Shown piece after piece: positions 17,722-27,430 of a DNA stretch of 64,000 bases. The position numbers were made by a program, and so were the translations under genes. Origin of the DNA: DASUPK01 sp963848955 (GTDB lineage: Bacteria > Actinomycetota > Thermoleophilia > Solirubrobacterales > 70-9); contig CAWKFQ010000023.1 in assembly GCA_963848955.1 (NCBI GenBank), forward strand, positions 1-64,000, written 5' to 3'. Each line of letters starts with the position of its first letter. Within the stretch, counting starts at the first letter, position 1. Under the pieces are notes generated by a model. The model did no database searches and was not told where the DNA came from. It worked only from the letters and a program-made list of their open reading frames with translations.

Positions 17722-18267
17722 GTGCCGGAGGACCTTTTTAGACTGCAACTCGGGGAGCCACATCACCACGCCTACGTCGTCGACGACATCGAGGCGATCG
17801 TGGAGCGGCTGGCCAAGCAGCTCGGAGCCGGTCCGTTCTTCCTGGTCGAGGACGTGCCGCTGGAAAACGTCCTATCGCGGGGCGAGCCGGCAGAGTTCGC
17901 TCACGATTCTGCGTTCGGCTTCTGCGGCGGCGGGGCAATCGAGCTGATCGAACCGACCCGTTTGACGCCAGACCACGTCGAGGAGAGATTCGCCGGTGTG
18001 CGGCCGAGAATCCACCACGTCGGCTACGTGGTGCCCGCAGAGTCGGTCCGGGAGCTCCGGGGCGAGCTCGACGGCCGGGGTCTGCCCGAGTACCTCAGCT
18101 CCCAACTCGGCCTGCTCGATACCACCCTCCACGACGCGTCGGCCTTGTTCGGCCACGACATCGAAATTCATGTCGACAACGAGGGCCTGCGCGAGTTCTT
18201 CGGAATGGTCCGCGATGGCGCTGAAGGTTGGGACGGCTCCAAACCGTTGCGGCCCGCCCCGAGCTGA
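17722..18267 (+). CDS. VOC family protein (glyoxalase_4 type), copy 2
   Basis: A 181-residue paralogue of the 7995-8540 gene, with the same GTG start and GGAGGAACC ribosome binding site. The two proteins differ at roughly 20 positions, mostly in the segment after PAES; the first 85 residues are almost identical. DNA similarity begins about 25 bp upstream of the start, next to a truncated type A palindrome (17686-17696). Confidence 0.8.
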   Translation: MPEDLFRLQLGEPHHHAYVVDDIEAIVERLAKQLGAGPFFLVEDVPLENVLSRGEPAEFAHDSAFGFCGGGAIELIEPTRLTPDHVEERFAGVRPRIHHVGYVVPAESVRELRGELDGRGLPEYLSSQLGLLDTTLHDASALFGHDIEIHVDNEGLREFFGMVRDGAEGWDGSKPLRPAPS

Positions 18268-18379
18268 TCCGCCGTGCTGTCCGAAGCAACTGTCGCTGGA
18301 CCGATGAGTCTGCGCTTCAGCGTTGGTCCCATCGGCAAGAGGGTGATCAAAGGGAGCCCCCGAGCAAAGGAGATCCCAG

Positions 18380-18910
18380 ATGGGAAAGCTGATCGCGACA
18401 ACCCAGGCCACCGTCGACGGCGTGATCGACCCCGTCGGCGAGTGGGTGCAGGAGGGCGGAGACCACGCCGAGTACTCGTTCGAGCGCCAGGCGAGGTCCG
18501 CCGGGCTGGTCCTTGGCCGCAAGACCTACGAAGGGCTGGCGGGATATTGGCCGAACGAGTCGGGCAAGTGGGCCGACATGGTCAACGCGATACCGAAGTA
18601 CGTCGGGTCGAAGACCCTCTCCGGCGACCTCGAGTGGAACGCGATCCTGCTCGAGGGCGACATCGAGGACTCGATCCCGAAGCTGAAGGATGAGGTCGAC
18701 GGTGACCTGTTCATGCACGGGAGCGGCGAGTTCGCGTACGCCCTGGCAGATCGTGGCCTGGTCGACGAGTTCGAGGTCTACCTGAACCCGCTCGTCTGGG
18801 GAGAGGGCAACGTCCATGTGCTCGGCGACCGGGGAACGGTGCGACTAGAGCTCGACGATGTGAAGCGGTTCGACTCCGGGGTCGTGCTACTCACCTATCA
18901 CCCGGCCTAG
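18380..18910 (+). CDS. dihydrofolate reductase family protein (RibD C-terminal type)
   Basis: A 176-residue protein starting MGKLIATTQATVDGVIDPVG after AAAGGAGATCCCAG. Features: the DHFR-like N-terminal strand, LVLGRKTYEGLAGYW (NADPH-binding region), and DLFMHGSGEFAYALADRGLV with the family's G-S-x-x-x-x-x-x-L motif. These small actinobacterial proteins are reductases of unknown substrate, distinct from FolA. The stop codon overlaps the opposing VOC gene stop within a palindrome. Confidence 0.85.
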   Translation: MGKLIATTQATVDGVIDPVGEWVQEGGDHAEYSFERQARSAGLVLGRKTYEGLAGYWPNESGKWADMVNAIPKYVGSKTLSGDLEWNAILLEGDIEDSIPKLKDEVDGDLFMHGSGEFAYALADRGLVDEFEVYLNPLVWGEGNVHVLGDRGTVRLELDDVKRFDSGVVLLTYHPA

Positions 18911-18915
18911 CCGGG
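18901..18915. terminator. bidirectional palindrome at convergent stops
   Basis: CCCGGC-CTA-GCCGGG, a perfect 6-bp inverted repeat centred on a CTAG that contains the stop codons of both converging genes. It could form a short shared terminator hairpin; there is no T tract. Confidence 0.4.
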
Positions 18916-19386
18916 CAGATCCTCGGGCCGCTTCTTGGCGAGTTTGCCCTTCAGCAGTCCCGTGGACTGGCCGACCTCGATCAGGTAGCCGTCGGGGTCC
19001 CGCATGTAACAGCGAATCTCAGCACCGCGATCGATCGGCGGTGTCACAAACTCGGCCCCTTTTGATTTCCACTCCTCGTAGCACGCCTGGACGTCGGCTA
19101 CGCGCAGGTTCATGAAGGTGGAGAGCGTGTTGTCGAACTCGTAGTCGACGACCGAGATGTCCGGCTTGTCGGGGGTGGGGCCACCGCCCGGATTCATGAT
19201 CACCCACGAGTTGGAGAGCTTGACCATGCAGGGGTTCTCCTCGAGCACCACCTGCCCGCCGAGAACCTCGGAGTAGAAGGCACGGGATCGAGCAACGTTG
19301 CGCACGGTGAGGAAGAGCGTGACGACGAAGCCCTCGCTTGGCGCCGGCAGGTTTTCATAGTCGATGTATGGCTTGGGCTCGGTCAC
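18907..19386 (-). CDS. VOC family glyoxalase-like protein
   Basis: A 159-residue protein starting at a GTG (MTEPKPYIDYENLPAPSEGF) behind TAGGAGGTAACC. It shows FLTVRNVARSRAFYSEVLGG at the first module and RCYMRDPDGYLIEVGQST at the second, the classic 'DPDGxxIEV' glyoxalase/dioxygenase signature. Substrate unknown. The last residues (KKRPEDLPG) recur as an isolated remnant at 14202-14231. Confidence 0.85.
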   Translation of the reverse strand: MTEPKPYIDYENLPAPSEGFVVTLFLTVRNVARSRAFYSEVLGGQVVLEENPCMVKLSNSWVIMNPGGGPTPDKPDISVVDYEFDNTLSTFMNLRVADVQACYEEWKSKGAEFVTPPIDRGAEIRCYMRDPDGYLIEVGQSTGLLKGKLAKKRPEDLPG

Positions 19387-19463
19387 GGTTACCTCCTAAG
19401 CCCTGGTAAGTGGCTAGGACTCTCCGGGGAACCCCGGTTCAGTCGCCTTAGCCCGCGGGGGAT

Positions 19464-20147
19464 CTACGTCGCGGAAGCGGCCTTCTCAATGATTGCGGCC
19501 ACAGCCTCCGGCTGGGAGACATAGACCGAGTGGCTGGCTGCGACCTCCTCGACGGTTGAGCCCGCTCTCCCGGACATCATTTGCTGGGCCGGCGGAGGGA
19601 TCATCCGGTCCTCGGTCGTGAGGAGATACCAGCTCGGCTTGTTCCGCCAGGCCGGGTCGTTGATCGTGCCGCCCAGAGCATCGACCCCCCACGGGACCTG
19701 CGAGTCCGCCATGAACGCGGCCTCGTCGGCATCCACATCGCCCGCGAAGGAATCATGGAACTTCTCCCGATCCAGGAGCAGGAAGCCGTCCTGTGGCGGC
19801 AGAATCGGCGGCACGGGCGCATCGGGCGGCGGATCGGCGATGAGCGTGTTCACCGATTCGCCGTCGTCCGGCGCGAACGCAGCGATATAGACGAGCGCTG
19901 CGACGTTGGGATCATTGCCGGCCCCGGTGATCACCGCCCCGCCGTAGGAGTGGCCGACGAGAACGACCGGCCCGTCCTGGGCATCGATGATGCGCTTGGT
20001 CGCTTCCACGTCACCATCGAGCGAAAGCGTCGGATTCTGTACGACGCTGACGTCGTAACCGTCCTTCCTCAGGATGTCGTAGACGCGCCGCCAGCCCGAG
20101 CCGTCGACGAAACCGCCGTGAACGAGGACTACGTTTTGGGTTGCCAT
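19464..20147 (-). CDS. alpha/beta hydrolase (EstC/salicylate-esterase-like)
   Basis: A 227-residue protein. Oxyanion strand VVLVHGGFVDGSGW, nucleophile elbow VLVGHSYGGAVI (Ser), acid residue in LTTEDRMIPPP (Asp) and catalytic His in AASHSVYVSQP. Length and spacing match the small plant-esterase-like hydrolases common in soil bacteria. GGAGGAGACGACCATGG supports the start. It is divergent from the DUF2252 gene. Confidence 0.85.
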   Translation of the reverse strand: MATQNVVLVHGGFVDGSGWRRVYDILRKDGYDVSVVQNPTLSLDGDVEATKRIIDAQDGPVVLVGHSYGGAVITGAGNDPNVAALVYIAAFAPDDGESVNTLIADPPPDAPVPPILPPQDGFLLLDREKFHDSFAGDVDADEAAFMADSQVPWGVDALGGTINDPAWRNKPSWYLLTTEDRMIPPPAQQMMSGRAGSTVEEVAASHSVYVSQPEAVAAIIEKAASAT

Positions 20148-20185
20148 GGTCGTCTCCTCCTCCGGTGAATTGGTTGAGCGATCCT

Positions 20186-21640
20186 ATGCCGAAATGTCAA
20201 CCAGCGGCCATGATGCTTTCCTCCAGCGCTCGCGTGACCGTCACGGCTCACGCCACGCTGCAGTCCGGGGAGTCCGCGGAGCGTGGGCGCGCCGCCCGCC
20301 GCGACACTCCCCGGTCAGCTCACGGCGAGTGGTCCCCAGCGCCGGACCGGCCCGATCCTGTCGCGGTGCTTGGAGCCCAGGCGGCCTCGCGTGTGCAGGA
20401 GCTCGTCCCGATCCGACACGGGCGGATGCTTGTTTCGGCGTTCACGTTCTACCGCGGCGCCGCGGCCGTGATGGCGGCCGACCTCGCCGCGACGCCGAAC
20501 TCGGGGATCGTCGTGCAGGCCTGCGGCGATGCCCACATCTCGAACTTCGGTGGATTTGCAGCTCAGGACCGCAGGCTCGTCTTCGGCCCGAACGACTTCG
20601 ACGAGACGCTGCCCGGCCCCTGGGAATGGGACGTCAAGCGGATGGCGGCCAGCGCCGAGATCGCCGGCCGCGACGTCGGGCTCTCGGCGGATCGTCGGCA
20701 GCGGATCGTGACTGCGTGCGTGCGGGAATACCGGGAGGGAATGCGTGGCTTTGCGCGCGAGAGCCACCTCGACGTCTGGTATGACCGCCTGAATGCGAGT
20801 GAGCTGGTCGATCGCTTCGGCGGGAAGCTGGGCAAGGAGGGGAGGATCGTGTTCGCGAAACCGTTCGCCAAGGCACGGCGCAAGACGAGTCTGCGGGCGG
20901 TCAAAAAACTCACCGAACGGGTCGACGGCGAGCTGCGTTTCCGCAGCGTCCCCCCACTGCTGGTTCCACTCCGTGAGCTGCTTGACCCGGTCGACGCTCG
21001 GGACGAGACCGAATACGTTCGGGAGCTGCTGGAGGAGTATGCCGCCAACCTCGAAGAGGATCGGCGCTACCTGTTCGGGACATACCGGTTCGTTGACATG
21101 GCCCGCAAGGTCGTCGGCGTTGGGAGCGTCGGGACGCGTGCCTGGATATTCCTGTTGGTCGGCCGCGACGGGAAGGACCCGCTCGTATTGCAGGCGAAGG
21201 AGGCGCGGGCGTCGGTGCTCGAGCCCTACCTGGGCGCGAGCGAGTTCGAGAACCACGGCGAGCGGGTGGTCCGGGGCCAGCGGATCTCGCATGCGGCGAT
21301 TGACGTTTTCCTGAGCTGGCAGCGAAGCGAGGGCCTTGACGGCAACGAGCACGACTTCTATGTGCGCCAGCTATGGGACTGGAAGGCGTCGATCGACCTG
21401 TCGGGGATGACGGAATCGGGCCTGCACGCCTACACGAGAGCCTGCGGGTGGTCCCTGGCACGCGCCCACGCCCGCTCCGGCGATCGGCTGGCGATCGCCG
21501 CCTACCTGGGGAGAGGCTCGAACTTCGATGAGGCGATCGCCCGCTTCTCCGCGGCGTACGCCGATCAAAACGAGCTCGACCACCAGCGACTGGCTGACGC
21601 CGTCTCGGCAGGCGAGGTCGCTGTCGAGTCCGGGGTTTGA
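20186..21640 (+). CDS. DUF2252 family protein
   Basis: About 484 residues. The DUF2252 core is clear: PIRHGRMLVSAFTFYRGAAA, QACGDAHISNFGGF (kinase-like catalytic loop) and FDETLPGPWEWDVKRMAAS, with a C-terminal ARAHARSGD motif. The fold resembles aminoglycoside phosphotransferases, but the substrate is unknown. The open frame starts at 20141; I prefer ATG 20186 because the upstream part overlaps the divergent hydrolase start. A still later start is possible, since the first 55 residues are poorly conserved in character. Confidence 0.8.
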   Translation: MPKCQPAAMMLSSSARVTVTAHATLQSGESAERGRAARRDTPRSAHGEWSPAPDRPDPVAVLGAQAASRVQELVPIRHGRMLVSAFTFYRGAAAVMAADLAATPNSGIVVQACGDAHISNFGGFAAQDRRLVFGPNDFDETLPGPWEWDVKRMAASAEIAGRDVGLSADRRQRIVTACVREYREGMRGFARESHLDVWYDRLNASELVDRFGGKLGKEGRIVFAKPFAKARRKTSLRAVKKLTERVDGELRFRSVPPLLVPLRELLDPVDARDETEYVRELLEEYAANLEEDRRYLFGTYRFVDMARKVVGVGSVGTRAWIFLLVGRDGKDPLVLQAKEARASVLEPYLGASEFENHGERVVRGQRISHAAIDVFLSWQRSEGLDGNEHDFYVRQLWDWKASIDLSGMTESGLHAYTRACGWSLARAHARSGDRLAIAAYLGRGSNFDEAIARFSAAYADQNELDHQRLADAVSAGEVAVESGV

Positions 21641-21647
21641 CCTCAGC

Positions 21648-22427
21648 TCAGGCCGTGGCCAATGCCGCGAGCCACTCTTCGAAGCTGGGGCCGGCGAGCT
21701 TCGCGCCCGGGTGGGGGAGCACGGCTCCCTCCGCATAGGCCGCGGCGTCCGGGTCGCCGGGCTGACGGCCCTCGCGGATCTCGATCGAGTCGCCTCGGCT
21801 GGCGAAGAGCGCGGCGGCCAGATCGGCGAGACGCTCCTCCTGCGGACCGGCGACCTCGGTGATCCTGCCGTTCTCGACCTTCGGCTCCTCGGCGGCATCG
21901 GCGAGGGTCTCGGCGACGAGGCGGGCGGCGACGGGCTGCGTTCGCATCTCGGGCAGGTGGGCGACGCCGTCCTGGGTCATCCACCCGACGAAGGGGTCGA
22001 AGAACTCGTGGAACTGGGCAGCGCGAACGATCCGGACCGGAAGCGGGCCTTCGAGCAGCGTCTGCTCCTGGGCCAGCTTCGCCGCGTTGTAGCCGCCCTG
22101 GAACTTGTCGACGCCGATGATCGAGACGACGACGATCCCCCTCGCACCGGCCTCAGCGCCGGCACGCTGGAGGTTCCGCGCCGAAGTGGTGAAGAACTCC
22201 GTTGCCTCCTGCTGATCGGGCGTCGGCCACGTCGCGGTATCGATGATGATGTCGACCCCGGCGAGCGCCTCGTCGAGGCCCTCGCCGCTGATCAGGTCGA
22301 TGCCCTTGGAGCGCGCGATCGCGACCACATCGTGTCCGCGCTGCTGGAGGATCTCGACGAGCGGCGACCCGACCCGGCCGGTGGCGCCCGTCACGGCAAT
22401 TTTCTGGCTCTTGCTTTCGTTCTCCAT
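21648..22427 (-). CDS. NmrA-like NAD(P)-binding protein
   Basis: A 259-residue atypical SDR with QKIAVTGATGRVGSPLVEIL, VAIARSKGIDLISG, VDIIIDTATWPTP and GIVVVSIIGVDKFQGGYNAA (the region carrying the degenerate active site). GGAAGGAAGAACG precedes the ATG. Family members sense NADPH or reduce quinones. It converges with the DUF2252 gene, leaving 7 bp. Confidence 0.85.
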   Translation of the reverse strand: MENESKSQKIAVTGATGRVGSPLVEILQQRGHDVVAIARSKGIDLISGEGLDEALAGVDIIIDTATWPTPDQQEATEFFTTSARNLQRAGAEAGARGIVVVSIIGVDKFQGGYNAAKLAQEQTLLEGPLPVRIVRAAQFHEFFDPFVGWMTQDGVAHLPEMRTQPVAARLVAETLADAAEEPKVENGRITEVAGPQEERLADLAAALFASRGDSIEIREGRQPGDPDAAAYAEGAVLPHPGAKLAGPSFEEWLAALATA

Positions 22428-22600
22428 CGTTCTTCCTTCCCAAGCGCCGGAGGCGCTTATCCCGTTTCACCCATACGACGAATGAGACCGGTTCAGATCG
22501 ACAATGGCGGCGTGGAAAGCGGCGCTCCGCCGCGAGATACTGCTTAGGCGATGTCGTCCCATCTGGGCTTGAAACTCCTGGCGCCGAGCCGCCCGCACGC

Positions 22601-23080
22601 ATGACGTCTGCTGCGCCGATCCTCATCGGTTACGACGGCTCGGACACGGCGCGTGGGGCGATCCACGAAGCCGCCGAGCTCTTCGGGTCCCGCCGGGCAC
22701 TGGTGGTGACGGTGTGGGAACCCGGTCTTGCATACGAGGCCAGCGCGATGACAGCGGACCCCACGGGCCTGGGGCCCGAACCGGTGGATCCCGCAGCCGC
22801 CCGGGAGGTTGACGACGCGTCGAGGGCTCACGCCGACCGCGTGGCAAACGAGGGGGTTGAGCTGGCGAAGTCCCTGGGACTTCAGTCCGAGCCGGTCGCC
22901 GTGGCTGACGAGGGCAATGTGGCCGACGCGATCGTTGAGCTGGCCCGCAAGCGAGATGTGGCCGCGATCGTCGTGGGCTCGAGGGGACTGAGCGGGCTCC
23001 GGGCAAGGCTCGGGGGCAGTACCTCAAACGCAGTTGTGAAGCACGCCTCATGCCCCGTCGTCCTGGTTCACGACGATTGA
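22601..23080 (+). CDS. universal stress protein (UspA family)
   Basis: A 159-residue single Usp domain: PILIGYDGSDTARGAI at the N terminus and VVGSRGLSGLRARLGGSTSN with HASCPVVLV at the C terminus, the ATP-binding G-2x-G-9x-G-(S/T) pattern. Members bind ATP and respond to starvation or redox stress. Its stop codon overlaps the TTG start proposed for the next gene. Confidence 0.9.
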   Translation: MTSAAPILIGYDGSDTARGAIHEAAELFGSRRALVVTVWEPGLAYEASAMTADPTGLGPEPVDPAAAREVDDASRAHADRVANEGVELAKSLGLQSEPVAVADEGNVADAIVELARKRDVAAIVVGSRGLSGLRARLGGSTSNAVVKHASCPVVLVHDD

Positions 23081-24159
23081 CGGCCTTGAGGGAGACTCAA
23101 CTCGTTAAGACTGTCGCCGTTATTGCGACCCTGCTGTTCGCGTTGCTCTGCCTCACGGCTGCGGATGCCGCGCTTGCGAAAAAGAAGAAGGCCCTACCGC
23201 CGATCCACGTGCGCGGGACCGTCTACACATTCGACGACCAGAACCCGATCCCGGGCGCCACGGTTCGGGTCGCGGAGCTCCCGGGCCTGAGTGCGCAGAC
23301 AGGGCCCGACGGCAGCTACGACCTCCTGGTTTCCGACGGCACGACCTTCACGCCCTATGCAGATGCCGTCGGCCACCACCGGATCTACCTCCAGACCTAC
23401 GTCAGCCAGGGCAAGGATCTCCAGCGGGTCAACTTCCAGATGCCGAGTGACGCGGCCTACAACGGGCTTGCGGCGATCCTGTCGGTTCCTCGCGACGCGA
23501 ACAACGAGCTGGTCAACTGCGCAGTGGTCTCGACCTTCAGCACCGTGAACGTGCGCGATGCGAGCTTCAACGACTTCGTCGCCTACGGAGCCCACGGCGT
23601 CGCGGGTGCGACCGCCAGCGCGAATCCGGCATTGGCCAACCCGACCTACTTCAACGAGTCGGTGGTTCCGGATGCCTCGCGGACCGAGTCCTCCATCGAC
23701 GGCGGCGTCGTCTGGCCGGTGGTGCCCCACGGGGTCTATCGGTTCACGGCCCACCATCCATCGACTCGTTTCGCGCTGTTCCGCGCCACCTGCGAGCCCG
23801 GTCGGGTCGTCAATGCCAATCCGCCCCAGGGGTTCTATGAGCTCCGTGCTGGCGAGCAGGTCGACTCCACGGTCGCAGCGTCGCTCGCATCCACCCATTT
23901 CGACCTCAGCGGCTCGAAGGCTCTCCTGAAGGCGCGGGTCAAGGCCCACGAGTACGTCGCCGTGAGCGGCATGCTGCGGCGCGGCAAGAAGGTGCGAGCC
24001 AAGCGTCGCACCAAGGGCTATGCGCCGGGGAAGCGCACCCTTGCCTTCCCGGTCGGCCACGGCCTCGCCGGGAAGAAAATCGCCGTGAAGCTGACGGTGG
24101 ACGACGGTCAGGGCAACGTGAAGACGCTCACCCGAAATCTGGAGGTTCCCGGGCGCTGA
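23077..24159 (+). CDS. secreted protein with carboxypeptidase regulatory-like domain
   Basis: About 360 residues from TTG 23077, whose TTGA overlaps the Usp stop (an ATG at 23050 in the same frame would overlap by 31 bp). The signal peptide is KTVAVIATLLFALLCLTAAD-ALA, followed by a basic KKKK. Residues about 40-140 resemble a CarboxypepD_reg/Ig-like fold (VRGTVYTFDDQNPIPGATVR; GPDGSYDLLV). A middle domain of unknown type contains Cys in VNCAVVSTF and RATCEPG. A C-terminal basic Ig-like domain ends TLTRNLEVPG. Function unknown, probably surface-associated. Confidence 0.7.
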   Translation: MTALRETQLVKTVAVIATLLFALLCLTAADAALAKKKKALPPIHVRGTVYTFDDQNPIPGATVRVAELPGLSAQTGPDGSYDLLVSDGTTFTPYADAVGHHRIYLQTYVSQGKDLQRVNFQMPSDAAYNGLAAILSVPRDANNELVNCAVVSTFSTVNVRDASFNDFVAYGAHGVAGATASANPALANPTYFNESVVPDASRTESSIDGGVVWPVVPHGVYRFTAHHPSTRFALFRATCEPGRVVNANPPQGFYELRAGEQVDSTVAASLASTHFDLSGSKALLKARVKAHEYVAVSGMLRRGKKVRAKRRTKGYAPGKRTLAFPVGHGLAGKKIAVKLTVDDGQGNVKTLTRNLEVPGR

Positions 24160-24167
24160 AGGGGCGC

Positions 24168-25544
24168 TTACGGCCGGTCTGGCGGGTGCCCTCGTTTTCT
24201 CAGCTCGCGAGTCGCGGCGGCGAGGCGGATCTGGAGTTCCGTCGCCGGCCGGCGATCGAGCGGATCCTCACCTTCGATTGTCGCGTCTTCCGTTCTCACG
24301 GCCGCGCGCGCCGCGGCGTCCTCTATCAGCGCCCACCGGTCCGCCGCGCGTCGTGGCGTGGTACATGTGAGAAGTTCGCCGAGATCATTGGCCTGCGATA
24401 CGCGCGTTCCCATGTGGCGGGGGTGCCCCGCGCTTCTGAGCCGCGCAAACCGCCCTTGATGCCGCTTTGGCTCGTCGAGGGCTTCTGGGCAGAAGCGCAG
24501 GAGAATCGTCTTCATGATCGTCGTGTGATCGAAGAGCGTCTTGGATACAGACCCTGGCTCCACCCACGGCGAGACGACCAGCGCCGGTATCCGCACGCCG
24601 TAGCGTCCGAACGTGTCGGGGTCGTCGTCGGGCGCCGCAGGCGGCGCGACGTGATCGAAGAAGCCGCCGTGCTCGTCGTAGAAGACGATGAGGAGCGTCT
24701 TTTCCCATTGGGGGCTTGCTGCGAGCGCGTGGTAGACGGCGAGCACAAGCTCCTGGCCGTCCTTGATGTCCGCTGGCGGGTGGTCGTCGTTGGGCTGAAA
24801 GCCGATCGGGTTGAAGTTGCTGAAGTTCGGGTCGATCCATGAGACTGAAGGCAGCGCGCCGTTGGCGGCGTCTTCGAGAAAGCTGGGCGCTTTTACATCG
24901 ACCCTGAGCTCGAGGCTGGTCCTCCAGTTCAAGTTGGTCTTGCTGAAAAACGCGAACCTGTCGTGGTGGCCCAGCTTGTAGTGCCCATCGGCGAAGCGCA
25001 GGGTCCCCGCCTCGAACGAGTACCAGCGCCACGAGATGTCGTTCGCGTCGAGGTGTCGCACGAACGAGGGTTGGTTGTACATGGGCGGCAGGTGGAGCGG
25101 CCGGTCATCGCGACTGCCGGCGGCGCGACCGCAAATCGCGTATAGACGGTTCGGCCAGGTCGCCCCGGGTACCGAGCTGAACCAGCGATCGCAGATTGCG
25201 AACTCGCTCGCCAGGTGGTCGTAGACCGGGACATCGGCGGCGTTGTAGTAACCGATCACGCGACCGGGATCAGCATCCGGGACGTCGTTGGCGGAGAGCG
25301 TCTCGGCGTAGCTCTCTACGAAGCCGTCCATCTTGCCGCCCCCGAGCTGGAGGTCGACGGCGCTGGCGGAGTGATCGGGATCGTCCTCGATCACCGTGCT
25401 GTCGAGATGGTGGACCGGATAGGAGCGCCCGTCATGCTCGTTGGCGAACTCCGCCCGCAGGCCATCGACATCGCCGCGACCACCCTCGAGCGAGAGATAC
25501 CCGAGCATGTGGTCGAAGGAGCGATTCTCGAGCATCAAGACCAC
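24168..25544 (-). CDS. phosphoesterase family protein (phospholipase C / acid phosphatase AcpA-like)
   Basis: At least 458 residues: VLMLENRSFDHMLGYLS (first metal-ligand motif), VPGATWPNRLYAICG, VSWIDPNFSNFNPIG and IVFYDEHGGFFDHVAPP (second metal motif). These are the hallmarks of PF04185 phosphoesterases, which cleave phospholipids or phosphomonoesters. The conserved N terminus LEKIDHIVVLMLE begins upstream of ATG 25544, at about 25574, with no good in-frame start. A GTG near 25600 fits only with a frame change, so the start is uncertain. No signal peptide is visible. Confidence 0.8.
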   Translation of the reverse strand: MVLMLENRSFDHMLGYLSLEGGRGDVDGLRAEFANEHDGRSYPVHHLDSTVIEDDPDHSASAVDLQLGGGKMDGFVESYAETLSANDVPDADPGRVIGYYNAADVPVYDHLASEFAICDRWFSSVPGATWPNRLYAICGRAAGSRDDRPLHLPPMYNQPSFVRHLDANDISWRWYSFEAGTLRFADGHYKLGHHDRFAFFSKTNLNWRTSLELRVDVKAPSFLEDAANGALPSVSWIDPNFSNFNPIGFQPNDDHPPADIKDGQELVLAVYHALAASPQWEKTLLIVFYDEHGGFFDHVAPPAAPDDDPDTFGRYGVRIPALVVSPWVEPGSVSKTLFDHTTIMKTILLRFCPEALDEPKRHQGRFARLRSAGHPRHMGTRVSQANDLGELLTCTTPRRAADRWALIEDAAARAAVRTEDATIEGEDPLDRRPATELQIRLAAATRELRKRGHPPDRP

Positions 25545-25670
25545 GATGTGGTCGATCTTCTCGAGGTTGGCTACTGCCGGTCTCAGTCACCCCCGTAAGC
25601 ATCGTCGATCGGAGCTGATCCAGCCGAGACAGCCGAAGGTTTGGCCAGGATTGACCTTGGTGGACCGCCG

Positions 25671-27390
25671 ATGAAGCTGCTCAGATCGCTCCCTGGCGCC
25701 CGAATGCTCGCGTCCTATCGCAGGTCGTGGTTGCGGCGCGACGTCGTCGCCGGCCTCGTGCTCACCACGCTGCTGGTACCCCAGGGGATGGCCTACGCCC
25801 AGCTTGCCGGCCTGCCGGCGATCACCGGGCTGTACACGTCGGTCCTCTGCCTGATCGGCTACGCGGCGTTCGGGCCTTCGCGAATCCTCGTGCTGGGCCC
25901 GGATTCCTCCCTGGGTCCGATGATCGCGGCGACGATCCTGCCGATCATCGGATCCGGCGGCGATCCCGAGCGCGCGGTCGCGTTGGCGTCGATGCTGGCC
26001 CTGCTGGTGGGCGTCATCACGATCGTTGCGGGGATCGGGAAGCTGGGGTTCATCGCCGACCTTCTTTCGAGGCCGACACAGATCGGATACATGAACGGGC
26101 TTGCCCTGACGATCCTCATCGGGCAGCTGCCGAAGCTCCTTGGGTTCTCGACCGACGCGAATGGGCTGATCGACGAGACACGCGCGTTCGTGGACGGGAT
26201 CACATCGGGCGAGGCGGTTGCGGCCGCTGCAGCGATCGGACTGGTCAGTCTCGCGCTGATCCTGGTCATCCAGAGCTGGCGGCCTCGGATACCGGGCGTC
26301 CTGCTCGCAGTGGTGGTCGCGATCGCCGCCGCAGGGGCGTTCAACCTCGGCGACCATGGCGTGTCGCTCGTGGGGACCCTTCCGGCGGGCCTTCCCTCCC
26401 TCACCTGGCCGAACCCGGTCTCCGATCTGCCGCTCCTGGTGGCAGGAGCGCTCGGCATCGCGCTCGTCTCTCTGACCGACACGATCTCGACCGCCTCGTC
26501 CTTTGCCTCCCGCACGGGTCAGGAGGTCGACGGGAACCGGGAGATGATCGGAATCGGCGCCGCGAACGTCGGCGCAGGCTTCTTCCAGGGCTTCCCCGTG
26601 AGCACCAGCGGCTCACGCACCGCCGTCGCCGAGCAGGCCGGTGCCAAGACGCAACTCACCGGGCTCGTCGGCGCGGCGACCATCATCCTGATGCTCGTCC
26701 TCGTGCCCGGGCTCCTGCGCAGCCTCCCGCAGCCGACGCTTGGCGGCGGTGGTGATCGCGGCGTCCCTGTCACTGGCGGACATCTCCGGTGTTCGCCGGT
26801 TGTGGCAGCAGCGCCGCATCGAGTTCCTGCTATCGATGACAGCCTTCCTCGGCGTCGCGCTGCTCGGCGTGCTCCCCGGCATCGCCGTCGCGGTCGCTCT
26901 TTCGATCCTCAACGTCTTTCGGCGCGCGTGGTTGCCCTACCGAACCACCCTCGGTCGCGTCTCCGGCATGTCGGGGCACCACGACCGGCGTCTCTATCCC
27001 GACGCCGAGCAACTGCCCGGCCTGGTGATTCTCCGCTTCGACGCGCCGCTGTTCTTCGCCAACGCACGGACCTTCCGTGAGGAGGTTCGACGCCTGGCAG
27101 GTGCCGAGCCGCGGCCGCGCTGGATCGTCGTCGCGGCAGAGCCGATCACCGACGTCGACACCACGGCGGCGGACATGCTCGCCGAACTCGATGAGGAGCT
27201 CAACGCCGACGGCACCTCGTTGGTCTTCGCCGAGCTCAAGGACCCGGTGAAGGCAAAGCTCGAGCGCTACGAGCTGGTCGGTCCGCTGGACCCAGCGCAC
27301 TTCTTCCGAACTTTGGAGGGTGCCCTCGACGCCTACCGCGAGCAGACCGGCGCCGAGTGGACGTCAGCCCAAGGCCGCACCCTCGATTAG
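25671..27390 (+). CDS. SulP family anion transporter with STAS domain, frameshifted near 26742
   Basis: Starts MKLLRSLPGARML. The SulP signature is clear: DVVAGLVLTTLLVPQGMAYA, then LAGLPAITGLYTSVLCLIGY. About ten membrane segments run to LRSLPQPTL, where one extra base near 26738-26746 shifts the frame. The continuation AAVVIAASLSLADISGVRRL leads into the last helices and a cytoplasmic STAS domain (GLVILRFDAPLFFANARTFR; DVDTTAADMLAELDEEL). Intact length would be about 573 residues. The family carries sulfate, bicarbonate or other anions. It is followed at 40 bp by a cation antiporter. Confidence 0.85.
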
Positions 27391-27430
27391 GCTGCGGGCA
27401 GGGGGATCAACCGAGGTCGAACGGATCTGA

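Noticed and set aside
19381..19450. Possible further tRNA-Pro fragment (GGTTCAGTCGCC)
   Set aside because: Only about 12 bases match, with a gap in the T-loop; not distinguishable from chance.
24186..24842. Plus-strand open frame of 218 codons inside the phosphoesterase gene
   Set aside because: Antisense to a strongly conserved phosphoesterase, Arg/Val-rich, no family features.
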